Positions 19,033 through 29,612 of a stretch of DNA of 34,128 nt are shown here, piece after piece. Source of the DNA: an uncultured Ureaplasma sp. (lineage in GTDB: Bacteria; Bacillota_I; Bacilli_A; Mycoplasmatales; Mycoplasmoidaceae). Location: NCBI GenBank assembly GCA_902766725.1, contig CACXEQ010000004.1, positions 1 through 34,128 of the forward strand. Reading direction: 5' to 3'. Within the stretch, counting starts at the first letter, position 1; every line of letters starts with the position of its first letter. A program made the translations under genes and the position numbers. The notes under the pieces are model-generated. The model made no database searches. It was given only the letters and a program-made list of their open reading frames with translations, and had not been told where the DNA came from.

Positions 19033-21647
19033 TATTGATTATTACTAGAATCAGATTTTTTGTTTGAAGATAAATTATCTCTTTCATCATTTAATTGTGA
19101 TTTCAATAATTTTTCTTTTGCTGCTCATTGAGTATCTTTTTTATCTGGAGTAGCATTGTTATTAACGACAGATTTATTATTTTTAAGAATATCAGAAAAA
19201 TCAATATTAATAGTTTTAGTTTCAGGAGAAGCAAATTTATCTTTTCAATTATTATAATTGTGATCAGAAAGCAACATATTTTCATGCAGTTTTTCAACAA
19301 TTGCTTCTTGGGCTTTTGGAACATAAAGTCTATATATTGAAAGAACAACTTTATGAGCAGTATTTTTTTTCAATATATCAAAATGCTTTTCTGCCTCTTC
19401 AACATAAATATTTAAAGGAGATCTTTGTTCTAAAGAACGAAGAGACACACCCTCTCTAATTTTACTCATAACATCTAAATGATTAGTTCATTCCACATCA
19501 AAATTTTGAATAATTATAGAACGTAAAACTTGTTGAATTTGATTCTGATCAAAACTATCTATTTTAGCTTGAAGTGAACATCAAATAACTCTAGTTAAAA
19601 TAGCTTTAGCTGCGGGAATAGTTGCTTTTTCAAATAAACTTTCTTCAATTACATCAAAACCAAAAACTTTTGTATTAATGGCTTTAACCAAAGCATTTGA
19701 ATCAACAAAATTGGTATTTAATTTAGAAGTAAACAATGCAACTAAATCAGCAGCAACAATATTAACCATATTTCTAATAATTGGAATATTTCTCTCATTT
19801 TTTAATATTTGGTCTCTTTGTTTATAAACAACTTCTCTTTGGTTAGATAAAACAACATCATAATCAGTTAAATTCTTTCTTATATCAAAATTAAGACCTT
19901 CAACTTTTTTTTGCATTGCTCTAATCATTCTAGAAAAAAATCATGAATCGTAAAATTTATTATCATTAACTTTTTTCTTAGCTTTATCTTGTTTAGGATC
20001 TTCCCCAAATCTTTTAAATAATGGGTCTTCAGTAGAAATGAAAAATCTTGTCATTCCTGGATCACCTTGACGACCAGATCTACCACATAATTGATTATCA
20101 ACTCGACGTGATTCATGTCTATTTGTACCAATAACAAACAGACCTCCTAATTCTTTAACGCCTGGACCTAATTTAATATCTGTACCACGACCAGCCATAT
20201 TTGTTGAAATAGTTATTGCGCCTTTTTGACCAGCAAGGGCAATAATTTCTGCTTCCCGAGAATGGTTACGAGCATTTAAAAGTTCAAAATTTAAACCTTT
20301 GTTACGTAATAAAGTAGCTAATTCTTCTGAATCTTCAACAGAAGCAGTACCTACAAGTACTGGCTGACCTTTAGCATGTAATTGCTCTATAGCAGCAGCA
20401 ACATGTGCTCATTTAGCAGTCTTTGTCTCAAAAACATAATCTGTCAAATCTTTTCTAATAACTTTTTTATTAGTCGGTACAGTCACAACAATCATATTGT
20501 AGATTTTCATAAATTCATCAGATTCTGTAAATGCTGTACCAGTCACACCAGCAAGTTTTTTATAAAGTCTAAAAAAAGCTTGATAAGTAATAGTAGCAAC
20601 AATTACATTTTCTGGTTCTATTTTTACCATTTCTTTAGCTTGAATAGCTTGATGAAGTCCAGCATTATAACTACGACCTTCCAAAATACGACCAGTAAAA
20701 TGGTCAACAAGTTTAATTTTATTATCTTTAACAATATACTCAACACCGTATTTGAAAACAAAATTAGCCATTAAAGAGTTTCTGATTTTATGAACTAAAT
20801 CAGAATTTTCAATATTATACAAATTATTAATTTTAAAATATTTTTGAGTTTTGTCAACACCTGAATTGGATAAAGCAATAGTGTTTGTTTCTTCATCAAT
20901 TCTATAATCATCAGATTTTAATGTTTTAACAAATTGGTCAACATCAATATACAAACTAACATCTTGTTTTGGTTGCCCAGAAATAATCAAAGGAGTTCTT
21001 GCTTCATCAATTAGAATAGAGTCTACTTCATCAATAATAGACATGTTTAACTCTCTAATTACTTTATCAGAGTATTGTTTAACCATGTTATCACGCAAAT
21101 AATCAAAACCTAATTCAGAACTAGTTGTGTAAGTAATATCACAATTAAACATTTTACGTTTAGTATCAGATGACATCTCTGTCAAGTTGTAACCAACTGT
21201 AATATTTAAAGGATTCAATGCTTGGGCACAAAATAAAGCATCACGTTTAACTAAATATTCATTAACTGTAACGACATGAATACCTTTTTTTGTTAAAGCA
21301 TTTAAGTAAGCAGCAAGAATAATGGTGATTGTTTTACCTTCACCAGTGTACATCTCAGCAATATCGCCTTTATGAACAACAATAGCACCTATAACTTGTA
21401 CTAAATAAGCATACAATCCATGAACACGATAAATAGCTTCTCTAGCTGTAGCAAGAGCTTCAGGTAAAATTTCATCTAAAGAAATTCCTCTTTCTAGTTC
21501 CGAAAGAAAGAATTGTGTCCGTGCAGATAGATCTTCATTACTCATAGCCCTATATTTGTCTTTCAATTGATGGACAAGTAATGCTTGCTTATAAGCAGCT
21601 CTTAATTCTCTACCACGTGTAGTAAATATATTAAATCTCTTTCGCAT
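19032..21647 (-). CDS. secA: Preprotein translocase motor ATPase SecA
   Basis: ATPase that pushes secretory proteins through SecYEG. The 871-residue protein starts at ATG 21647 ([19 protein letters not shown]); an in-frame TTG two codons upstream is less likely. Motifs: [14 protein letters not shown] (Walker A, ~101), [70 protein letters not shown] and [10 protein letters not shown]. The C-terminal tail is Lys/Asp/Ser-rich and lacks the Cys-rich zinc motif of many SecAs, as is common in mycoplasmas. It should export the lipoproteins in this window. Cotranscribed with uvrB; the same neighbours occur in M. genitalium. Confidence 0.98.
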
Positions 21648-21675
21648 AAACAAAATTAATTAATAAGTAAGTTAA

Positions 21676-21701
21676 TTATATAAATTTATAAATTTATATA
21701 A
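21676..21701. promoter_or_regulatory. Perfect 26-bp AT palindrome between divergent secA and the sigma-like gene
   Basis: The sequence begins TTATATAAATTTATAAATTT and equals its own reverse complement over 26 bp. It is centred about 41 nt upstream of the secA ATG and 75 nt upstream of the sigma-like ATG. It could be a dimer-binding operator or a pair of overlapping divergent -10 elements. Pure A/T composition lowers its significance. Confidence 0.45.
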
Positions 21702-21763
21702 ATAAAATACATGTTATTTTTAAAAATATAAAAGTTGTTTTATAAATTTGCTCATAACAAGTT

Positions 21764-22375
21764 ATGGCAATTATAAAACTAACTCAAAATGAATTAGAAC
21801 TAATTGAGAAATATAAAAAGACACATGATCAAGAAATAGCATTATTTTTTTATAACAAATGATCTAATGATGTAGTTAACATTATTTATGCAAGAATTAA
21901 TCTAAAATTTGCTTCTGTTCCATACAATAGAGATGATTTATTTTCAATAGTATGAAAAGCTATAAAAGAATCATTAACAGAATTCCAAAAAGAAAAATAT
22001 CCACTTTGATCAATTGTTGTAAATAAGTCATATATTAAAACAATTAGGGAAATTCAAAAATATTTAAAAAATACTGAACTTATTTTAAATATAGCTAAAA
22101 GTTGAGACACAATTGCAAACAAACATCATATTTACAAAAATAATAAAAATTTAACCTACCTACCTAAAGATAATATCAAAAAAGAATTAGATGAACTAAT
22201 TGAGTTGGTTACTAAAAACAATAAAACTTATTCAAAAGTAACTATTAAAAAATTAATTTATCTAAAATCATTAGGATTTTCCACTGAAGAAATTGCTAAT
22301 AAATTTAAAACTAATGTTAAAAACATTAGAAATATGATTAAAATTATTCAAAAAATATTAAAAAATTATTATTAA
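21764..22375 (+). CDS. Putative small sigma-70-family RNA polymerase sigma factor
   Basis: A 203-residue protein readable only when four TGA codons are taken as Trp, so it is easily missed. Residues ~57-103 resemble sigma region 2: RDDLFSIVWKAIKESL, a Phe/Trp-rich core (FQKEKYPLWSIVVNKS), then IKTIREIQKYLK. Residues ~170-195 resemble the helix-turn-helix of region 4 (LKSLGFSTEEIANKFKTNVK). The middle (~105-150) is not recognised. Length fits ECF-like or mycoplasma alternative sigma factors such as M. genitalium MG428. It is transcribed divergently from secA, with a 26-bp palindrome between, and its stop overlaps the convergent dnaN stop in TTAA. Which promoters it would recognise is unknown. 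A different HTH protein is possible. Confidence 0.65.
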
Positions 22376-23484
22376 ACACTTCTAATAGGTAAAATTAAAT
22401 TCAAAAAGTATGGATTATCTGAAGAAATAATCAACATTCTATTGTATTCAGTAAAATTAAATGAAATATTTTCAGATTTAACTGTTTTCAATAATTCAGT
22501 AAAATATTTTTGATTAAATTTCACACTAAATTTATCTGTGTTAGCATCAAAAATAGGAATTTGTTCAAATGAATTTCCAGTTTCGGCAGACATAAATTTA
22601 ACATTTAACTTGTCACCAACAAGATTAAAAACAACTTCTGGTTTCCTTTCTTTGGAAACAAATGTTGATCCTATATTCAAAGCATTAACTAAATCGTTCA
22701 ATTTTAAAGAAAATTTATATTTTTGAGGAGATAAAATTGTTGGGATAATATTTGGATAAGCATTATCAAAAAGAGCAAAACTCATTAAAATATTATCAAT
22801 TTTTAAAATACAATTTTGATTATTAAACAACATTTCAATTGTTTTAAAATTTGAACTAATAAGAATAGAAGAAGCAAAATTAATCACATCTTTCCCAATG
22901 ATGAAGTTATATGCATCACCTTCATAATCAAATTTGTAATAACCCATTTTGAAAGAATCAGATGCAACACACTCCATTTGTTTATTATTTATAGCATGAA
23001 AATAAATACCACTAGTAATGTTATAAGTATTGTTAAATAAATTAGTAGTAAAGGGAATAATTTTATCCTTAATATTATTAACAGTGTCTTTGGTTAAAAT
23101 AATTTTTTTACTGTCATTACAATCAAATAAAATTTTTGGAAAAGCCAAACTATCATTCAAATTAATTTCACAAGAAAAAGTTGGAGTTTTTATTTGTAAA
23201 ATATTATCATCTATTTGTTGAATTAGTATTTCAATTTGATTAATTTTTGAAATAATGTTATAAAGTAAATTTGCATTAACTAATACATTACCTTGTTTTT
23301 TTATTTGGATATTTTTAATTTCTTGTTTATAAGAACTTGTTCCATTGGTGGCTGTTAAAAACAATTTATCATTTTCAGTATTAATATAGACACATGATAA
23401 AATTGGTGTGTTGCAATTACTTACTAAATCATTAATATTTTTTAATGCTTTACTAAATTCTTGTTTCTCAATTATGATTTCCAT
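22372..23484 (-). CDS. dnaN: DNA polymerase III beta subunit (sliding clamp)
   Basis: Ring-shaped processivity factor for replication. The 370-residue protein has the usual length and three-fold arrangement; it begins MEIIIEKQEFSKALKNIND, contains FPKILFDC, GIYFHAINNKQMECVASDSFKMGYY (typical 'g...A..DgyrLa' block in diverged form) and ends LNLILPIRSV, matching the clamp C-terminus (i.LPiR). It follows dnaA by 78 nt on the same strand, the classic dnaA-dnaN order. recF and gyrB do not follow; instead the convergent sigma-like gene abuts it. Confidence 0.93.
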   Translation of the reverse strand: MEIIIEKQEFSKALKNINDLVSNCNTPILSCVYINTENDKLFLTATNGTSSYKQEIKNIQIKKQGNVLVNANLLYNIISKINQIEILIQQIDDNILQIKTPTFSCEINLNDSLAFPKILFDCNDSKKIILTKDTVNNIKDKIIPFTTNLFNNTYNITSGIYFHAINNKQMECVASDSFKMGYYKFDYEGDAYNFIIGKDVINFASSILISSNFKTIEMLFNNQNCILKIDNILMSFALFDNAYPNIIPTILSPQKYKFSLKLNDLVNALNIGSTFVSKERKPEVVFNLVGDKLNVKFMSAETGNSFEQIPIFDANTDKFSVKFNQKYFTELLKTVKSENISFNFTEYNRMLIISSDNPYFLNLILPIRSV

Positions 23485-23526
23485 AATTTATATTTTATTT
23501 TATATTTATTTTATATATTATTATAG

Positions 23527-23535
23527 TGTGGAAAT
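23527..23535 (-). promoter_or_regulatory. Single DnaA-box-like site between dnaA and dnaN
   Basis: On the minus strand it reads ATTTCCACA, one mismatch from TTWTNCACA. It lies in the 78-nt dnaA-dnaN gap, next to AT-only tracts. One imperfect site is weak support for an origin. Confidence 0.25.
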
Positions 23536-23562
23536 GTGGTTTTCTTTTTTGTTTGTTGTTTT

Positions 23563-24918
23563 TTATAATTTTTCATAAATATTTTTAATTGTCATTTCTA
23601 AATTTTGGTCAGTTTTTATTATTTTTATTATTTTTTCAATAGATGCCATTACTGTCGAATGATCTCTACCTGAAAACAATTGTCCGATTTGTGTATAAGT
23701 CATATTAAATTTATTTCTTAAAACATACATACACACATTTCTTGGAGTTAACAGATATTTTAATTTTGATTTTGATCGTACTAATTCAGATTTGACATTA
23801 TATGACTGACAAATTTGGTCAATAACAATAAGTGGATCAATATCATAACCAAAACTATTAATTTCATCATTATTGGTTGGTGCTAAAATGTTTTTAACCA
23901 TTTTTAAATTAATAGTTGAAAATTTAGGTATATTATTTATTGCAAAAAAGAATAATTGATTTATATCTCCTTCTAGTTTTCTAATATCATTTGTGTTTCT
24001 TCTTGCTATAAAATCTCTTGCATCATTGCTAAATTTATATATATTGTGTAAATCATTGATTTTTTTTTCAATAATTTTTTTTACATCATCTATTTTAGGT
24101 TTTTGGATAGTAGTTGTTATTCCAGAATAAAATCTAGATTTCATTCTATCTTCGAATCCTGTTAACAAATTTATATCTTTATCGGATGTGAAGACAATAT
24201 ATTTTTTGTCTCTAATGAAATTATTAAAAATGCCAAATAATATTTCATTTATTTTCGTTCTTTTAGCTAATATTTGGATATCATCCATTAATAATAAATC
24301 AAAAGAATTATATGCACTTTTAATTGTTTCGATTTGTGTTTTATCATCAGAAATTAATGCATTATAAATTTCTCTAGAAAAATCATCTGATGAGACATAT
24401 TTAACATTTTTATTAGGAAAAATTTTTATGTATTCATTTCCAATTGCATGTAAGATATGGGTTTTACCTAATCCAACTGACCCAGTGATAAAAAGTGGGG
24501 AAATAAATGAAGCATTTACAACATTTTTACCAGCAATAATTGTAGCTTTATTGAAATCACCACAAATTAAATTATTAAAAGTATATTCACTATTTAGACC
24601 TATAATGTTATCTTGGCTATTAAAATCTATTTTACTATCAAATATTCTATTTTCATTTTCAGAGATAACACCAAATTCAAAATTTGTATTATCAATTTTA
24701 TTAAATGTATTTTGGATTAAAGTTAAGAAGTCATTTTTTATGACTTGTTTAGCAAAATTATTAGTAGCAAGAAGAATAATTTTGTTTTGATCAATTTTTT
24801 TTATCTTTAAACTCTCTACAAATTTGTTAAAAAATTCACTGTTTTGGTAATCATCTTTTAAAGTTTTCAAAACATATTGAATCTTTTTTTCTATTTTTTT
24901 GTTATCGATTTCATTCAT
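23563..24918 (-). CDS. dnaA: Chromosomal replication initiator protein DnaA
   Basis: AAA+ protein that binds DnaA boxes and opens the origin. 451 residues, a normal length. Walker A GSVGLGKTHILHAIGN at ~146, Walker B LLLMDDIQIL at ~209, sensor-type FEDRMKSRF with the arginine finger region at ~245, and the domain IV box-binding helix-turn-helix with GRDHSTVMASIEKI near 415. The N-terminal domain (residues 1-100) is diverged. It is divergent from rpmH-rnpA-yidC across a 66-bp spacer, the standard origin-region arrangement in Firmicutes and Mollicutes. Confidence 0.98.
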   Translation of the reverse strand: MNEIDNKKIEKKIQYVLKTLKDDYQNSEFFNKFVESLKIKKIDQNKIILLATNNFAKQVIKNDFLTLIQNTFNKIDNTNFEFGVISENENRIFDSKIDFNSQDNIIGLNSEYTFNNLICGDFNKATIIAGKNVVNASFISPLFITGSVGLGKTHILHAIGNEYIKIFPNKNVKYVSSDDFSREIYNALISDDKTQIETIKSAYNSFDLLLMDDIQILAKRTKINEILFGIFNNFIRDKKYIVFTSDKDINLLTGFEDRMKSRFYSGITTTIQKPKIDDVKKIIEKKINDLHNIYKFSNDARDFIARRNTNDIRKLEGDINQLFFFAINNIPKFSTINLKMVKNILAPTNNDEINSFGYDIDPLIVIDQICQSYNVKSELVRSKSKLKYLLTPRNVCMYVLRNKFNMTYTQIGQLFSGRDHSTVMASIEKIIKIIKTDQNLEMTIKNIYEKL

Positions 24919-24984
24919 ATTTAATAATAGGATACTTTATAATATCATTTATAATTAAAAAAATATTATTTTTAGGATTTAGAT
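24919..24984. promoter_or_regulatory. Divergent dnaA / rpmH promoter region
   Basis: 66 bp, nearly all A/T. On the plus strand TATAAT occurs at 24938-24943 and 24950-24955, and AGGA (24974-24977) serves as ribosome-binding site for rpmH. The minus strand carries TATAAA-type sequence for dnaA. No recognisable DnaA box is present here, so the origin itself is not placed. Confidence 0.5.
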
Positions 24985-25131
24985 ATGCTCAGAACTTATC
25001 AACCAAATAAAGCTAAGAGAGCCAAAAAACATGGTTTCTTGGTAAGATCTAAAACAGCTAAAGGTCGTAAAATTTTACGTGCTAGAAGACAAAAAGGAAG
25101 AAAAAAATTAACTGTTTCTGATGAAAAATAA
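24985..25131 (+). CDS. rpmH: 50S ribosomal protein L34
   Basis: 48 residues: [18 protein letters not shown], then [19 protein letters not shown], the canonical L34 sequence (family: KRTyQPsk.kr....GFr.RM.T..Gr.vl..RR.kGR). Here the usual RM is RS. The C-terminus extends slightly (KLTVSDEK). AGGA ribosome-binding site 7 nt before the ATG. It overlaps the rnpA start by 11 nt in another frame, so both are probably on one transcript with yidC. Confidence 0.97.
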   Translation: MLRTYQPNKAKRAKKHGFLVRSKTAKGRKILRARRQKGRKKLTVSDEK

Positions 25132-25465
25132 AAACAATGTTAATTTAGTATCTATTAAGTCAAATAGCATTATTTTACAAATTTTTAAATTAAATAAAAA
25201 AGTAAATTTATCATTCATAACTCTGTGGTTTGCTAATAGTATTAATAAAGCAAATATTGATTATGCACTTTTAGTAAATAAGTCTAATTTTAAGCATGCT
25301 ACATTACGAAATAAGATTAAACGTCAATTAAGAAATATTTTGATTAATTCAAATTTAAAAGGTGGAATTAAAATTTTATTTAAACCAAACCAAATTTATT
25401 TAAAAAAAACATATAATGAAATACAAGACAAAATTTTAATCACAATTAATAAATATAATGAATAA
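25121..25465 (+). CDS. rnpA: Ribonuclease P protein component
   Basis: 114-residue basic protein that supports the RNase P ribozyme in 5' maturation of tRNAs. The RNR signature is [10 protein letters not shown] near residue 64, with [14 protein letters not shown] before it. The N-terminal part is diverged. Its start lies inside rpmH and its stop overlaps the yidC start (ATGAATAA), so the set rpmH-rnpA-yidC is tightly coupled, as in most Firmicutes. Confidence 0.94.
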   Translation: MKNKNNVNLVSIKSNSIILQIFKLNKKVNLSFITLWFANSINKANIDYALLVNKSNFKHATLRNKIKRQLRNILINSNLKGGIKILFKPNQIYLKKTYNEIQDKILITINKYNE

Positions 25466-26612
25466 TAAATCTGTTCTACATATTTCTGATATTCAACCAA
25501 GCGATTCAGTCCCCTTTGGTAGTCCATATTGAGTTGATGTTACTCCAAATAAAAGGATTATTCCTCATACAATTTTTAAACAAATTTGAAAATGGGTAAA
25601 AGTTTTAATATTTTTGTTTATGATGTTAATGGGTTTATGGGGTTGTTTTCAAACAATGATTGATCCAAAAACAGCTCAAAACACTTCACTTGGAATTGGT
25701 TTAGAATATGGTTTTCCATTTGGAACAACATGTGATTTTAGATTCGATTTACAAATGCACCCTGATGCCAACCAATATAATAGTTTCATAAATTGATCAT
25801 GTGAAATGGGTGATGCTGGTTACGGCCCATTTTATGGTTTGTTTATTTGACCATTTGCTTGAATGGTTAATAATTTTATTTACATTACAAGAGATTGAGC
25901 GATGGGATTAAATGTCTTACTAGCTATTTTTTTATTGTTACTTATTATTAGATTATTGACTTTAGCTATTTCGTTTAAATCAACTTTTCAAAATGAAAGA
26001 ATGTCTGAAATTCAATCTCAAGTTGCTGCTATTAATGCTAAATATAAAGATTTAAATGATATGCAATCGAAGCAGATGAAGCAAAGAGAGATTACAGATT
26101 TGTATAAAAAAAATAATATCAAACCATTAGCTGCATTTAGCCAAATGTTTTTGACTCTACCAATATTTTTAATTGTTTATAAGATTATTTCCATAGTTAG
26201 ACCAATTAAAGTTACAAATCTATTCAACATTTGAAATTTTGCTTTAACACCAACTTCTCAAATATTTAATAATTTCACTAATGGCGGTTGAACATATGTT
26301 TTTTTCTTACTTTTGGTTATAGCGTCACAAATTGCAAGTATGTTATTTCCTAAAATATTATCTAAAAAAAGGTCTTCTAAAAATAACAATTCATCAATAT
26401 TAAATAAACAACAAAGAAAAAAAACTGATAAAACTCAATATATATTTATGGGTGTTATGTGTATTATGGTTATTTTTTCAGCCGTTGGCGTTGGGGTATA
26501 TTGATTTTTGAATTCTTTATTTGCTCTTTTACAAACTTGAATTATCCATCTAATTATTTTGCGCAAAAAAGACAAACAAAAGTCATCCATTGTTACAAAT
26601 TTTAAAATTTAA
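25458..26612 (+). CDS. yidC: Membrane protein insertase YidC/Oxa1
   Basis: 384 residues with many TGA Trp codons. Inserts and folds inner-membrane proteins, alone or with SecYEG. Membrane segments: [16 protein letters not shown] near the N-terminus (~55), then the conserved Oxa1 core with GLFIWPFAWMVN (~120), [15 protein letters not shown] (~160), [30 protein letters not shown] (~225; family signature of the coiled C1 loop plus helix), [17 protein letters not shown] and [21 protein letters not shown]. The basic tail (RKKDKQKSS) fits ribosome binding. The ATG overlaps rnpA; its TAA overlaps the rsmA ATG. Confidence 0.95.
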
Positions 26613-27442
26613 TGATAAACCTGAAACAATTTTTGCAAAATATTAATTTTCATCCCTCTAAAAAAATGGGTCAGAATTTTCTTATTCATGATCAAGTTAT
26701 TGAAAAAATCTGTAATCATATTCCAGATTTAACAAAATTTAGTTCTATTATTGAAATTGGTCCTGGTCTTGGTTCAATAACATCTTTTTTAATAAGAACA
26801 AATAAAAAAATTGTTGCTATTGAATTAGATAAAAGACTTTATGAGTATTTATATAAGAAATTCAATAATATCCCAAATTTAAAATTAATAAATGATGATT
26901 TTTTAGAAATAGATTTAGATCAATCTGGATTATGCTCTTCTAAAACATTAGTATTTGCTAATATACCATATTCTATCACTAGTCCAATTGTTTTAAAATG
27001 TTTAAATACTTTCAACATAAAAACACTGTATATTATGGTGCAAAAAGAGGTAGCAAACAAATGAAATTATAAATTTAAATCTTCTCGGAATGCTTTCACT
27101 AATATTATTAATTATTATTTTGAATTAACAAAAATTCTAGACATTAGCAAAAATGCTTTTTTTCCAATCCCAAAAGTTGATTCAGCTATGATTGTTTTAG
27201 ATAAAAAGACAGACGAAAAATATGATAATAATTTTTATAAATTTATTCAAATGTTTTTTTTCCATAAGCGAAAAAAATTAATTAACAATATTCCTTTTTT
27301 TATTAATAAAAATAAATTTATTAAATTGCTTGATAAACTTGGTTATGATATTAACATAAGACCAGAGGTTATATCATACAATAATTGAAAATGATTGTAT
27401 GATAACTTTAAAAATGAAATTAAAAGCATATGCCAAGATTAA
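26612..27442 (+). CDS. rsmA: 16S rRNA (adenine1518-N6/adenine1519-N6)-dimethyltransferase (KsgA)
   Basis: Dimethylates two adjacent adenosines near the 3' end of 16S rRNA using SAM. 276 residues. KKMGQNFLIHD is the family N-terminal signature; IIEIGPGLGSITSFL is SAM motif I; VAIELDKRL is motif II; INDDFLEIDL motif III; VFANIPYSITSPI is the catalytic NIPY motif; FFPIPKVDSAMIVL and FFHKRKKLINN (KsgA C-terminal R.K family block) follow. Several TGA Trp codons. It starts inside the yidC stop (TAATG) and overlaps ispE by about 29 nt. The ksgA-to-ispE proximity resembles the order in Bacillus. Confidence 0.96.
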
Positions 27443-28166
27443 TTTATGCCTTAAAGTTTATAAAAAAACTAATAATTTTAAACATCAAATTGATTCTATT
27501 TTCTTTTTGTATAAAAAATTACATGATAAAATTGTTGTTCATAAATCAAAAAAATTGATAATTCTTTATAAGAACAAAAATTTGAATTATTTTGCTGAAA
27601 AAAAATTAATAACTAATTTATTGATTTATTTGCATACTAGATATGGGTTGAATATTAATTATAAATTTATCATTAAAAAAAATATTCCATATGGCGCAGG
27701 TTTAGGTAGTTCATCTAATGTTGTTGCTAGAATTATGAATTTTATACTTTTTAAAACAAAAAATATTATTGTCGATTTAAAAGAAATAGCTTTGCGATTT
27801 GGCAGTGATGTTCCATTTTTTTTATCTGGTTTAACAATGGCAAGAGTATTTGGTTTTGGTCAAAATGTTGTTCCAATTTATAATTGACAACCAAAAGTAA
27901 AGATTTATTTAAATTCTTATTTATCATTTTCTAAAGATGTCTTTGCTAAATTAGATCAAGATATCAATTATCATTCACATGTCGATGTAGATATGTTTAT
28001 TAAACAAAAATTATATAAACAATTTACTAACAAATCAATTAATAATAATGATTTAACAAAATATATAATAGAGAATAATGCGAGATTAGGTGATGAGTTA
28101 AAAAAGTATGGATCAAATGCTTTTTTTACCGGTACCGGATCGACTATTATAACAATCAAGGAATAA
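27414..28166 (+). CDS. ispE: 4-diphosphocytidyl-2-C-methyl-D-erythritol kinase homologue
   Basis: GHMP-family kinase of the MEP isoprenoid pathway, ~250 residues. MKLKAYAKINLCLKV has the conserved catalytic Lys8; IPYGAGLGSSSNVVA is the GHMP phosphate loop (family GLGGGSS, with Ser for one Gly); FGSDVPFF carries the catalytic Asp132; FFTGTGSTII is motif 3. The usual R.DGYH substrate motif is degraded to NNFKHQI, keeping only the His. The start at 27414 matches the family N-terminus; an in-frame ATG at 27399 would add five residues. Many Mollicutes lack the rest of the MEP pathway, so the true substrate may differ; no other MEP gene is in this window. Confidence 0.88.
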
Positions 28167-28170
28167 ATAG

Positions 28171-29610
<1,440 letters not shown>

Positions 29611-29612
29611 TT

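Noticed and set aside
19103-19348. 81-codon minus-strand ORF with Leu/Ile-rich sequence, candidate membrane protein
   Set aside because: It lies in another frame of the secA C-terminus, which continues through TGA Trp codons to 19032.
20382-20774. 130-codon plus-strand ORF rich in Ser, Phe and Asn
   Set aside because: It is the antisense shadow of secA, which has full motif support; its composition is what the complement of a Lys/Glu-rich gene produces.
23563-24918. Plus-strand ORF of 120 codons inside dnaA (24428-24790)
   Set aside because: Opposite-strand shadow of dnaA with no recognisable motif and no ribosome-binding site.
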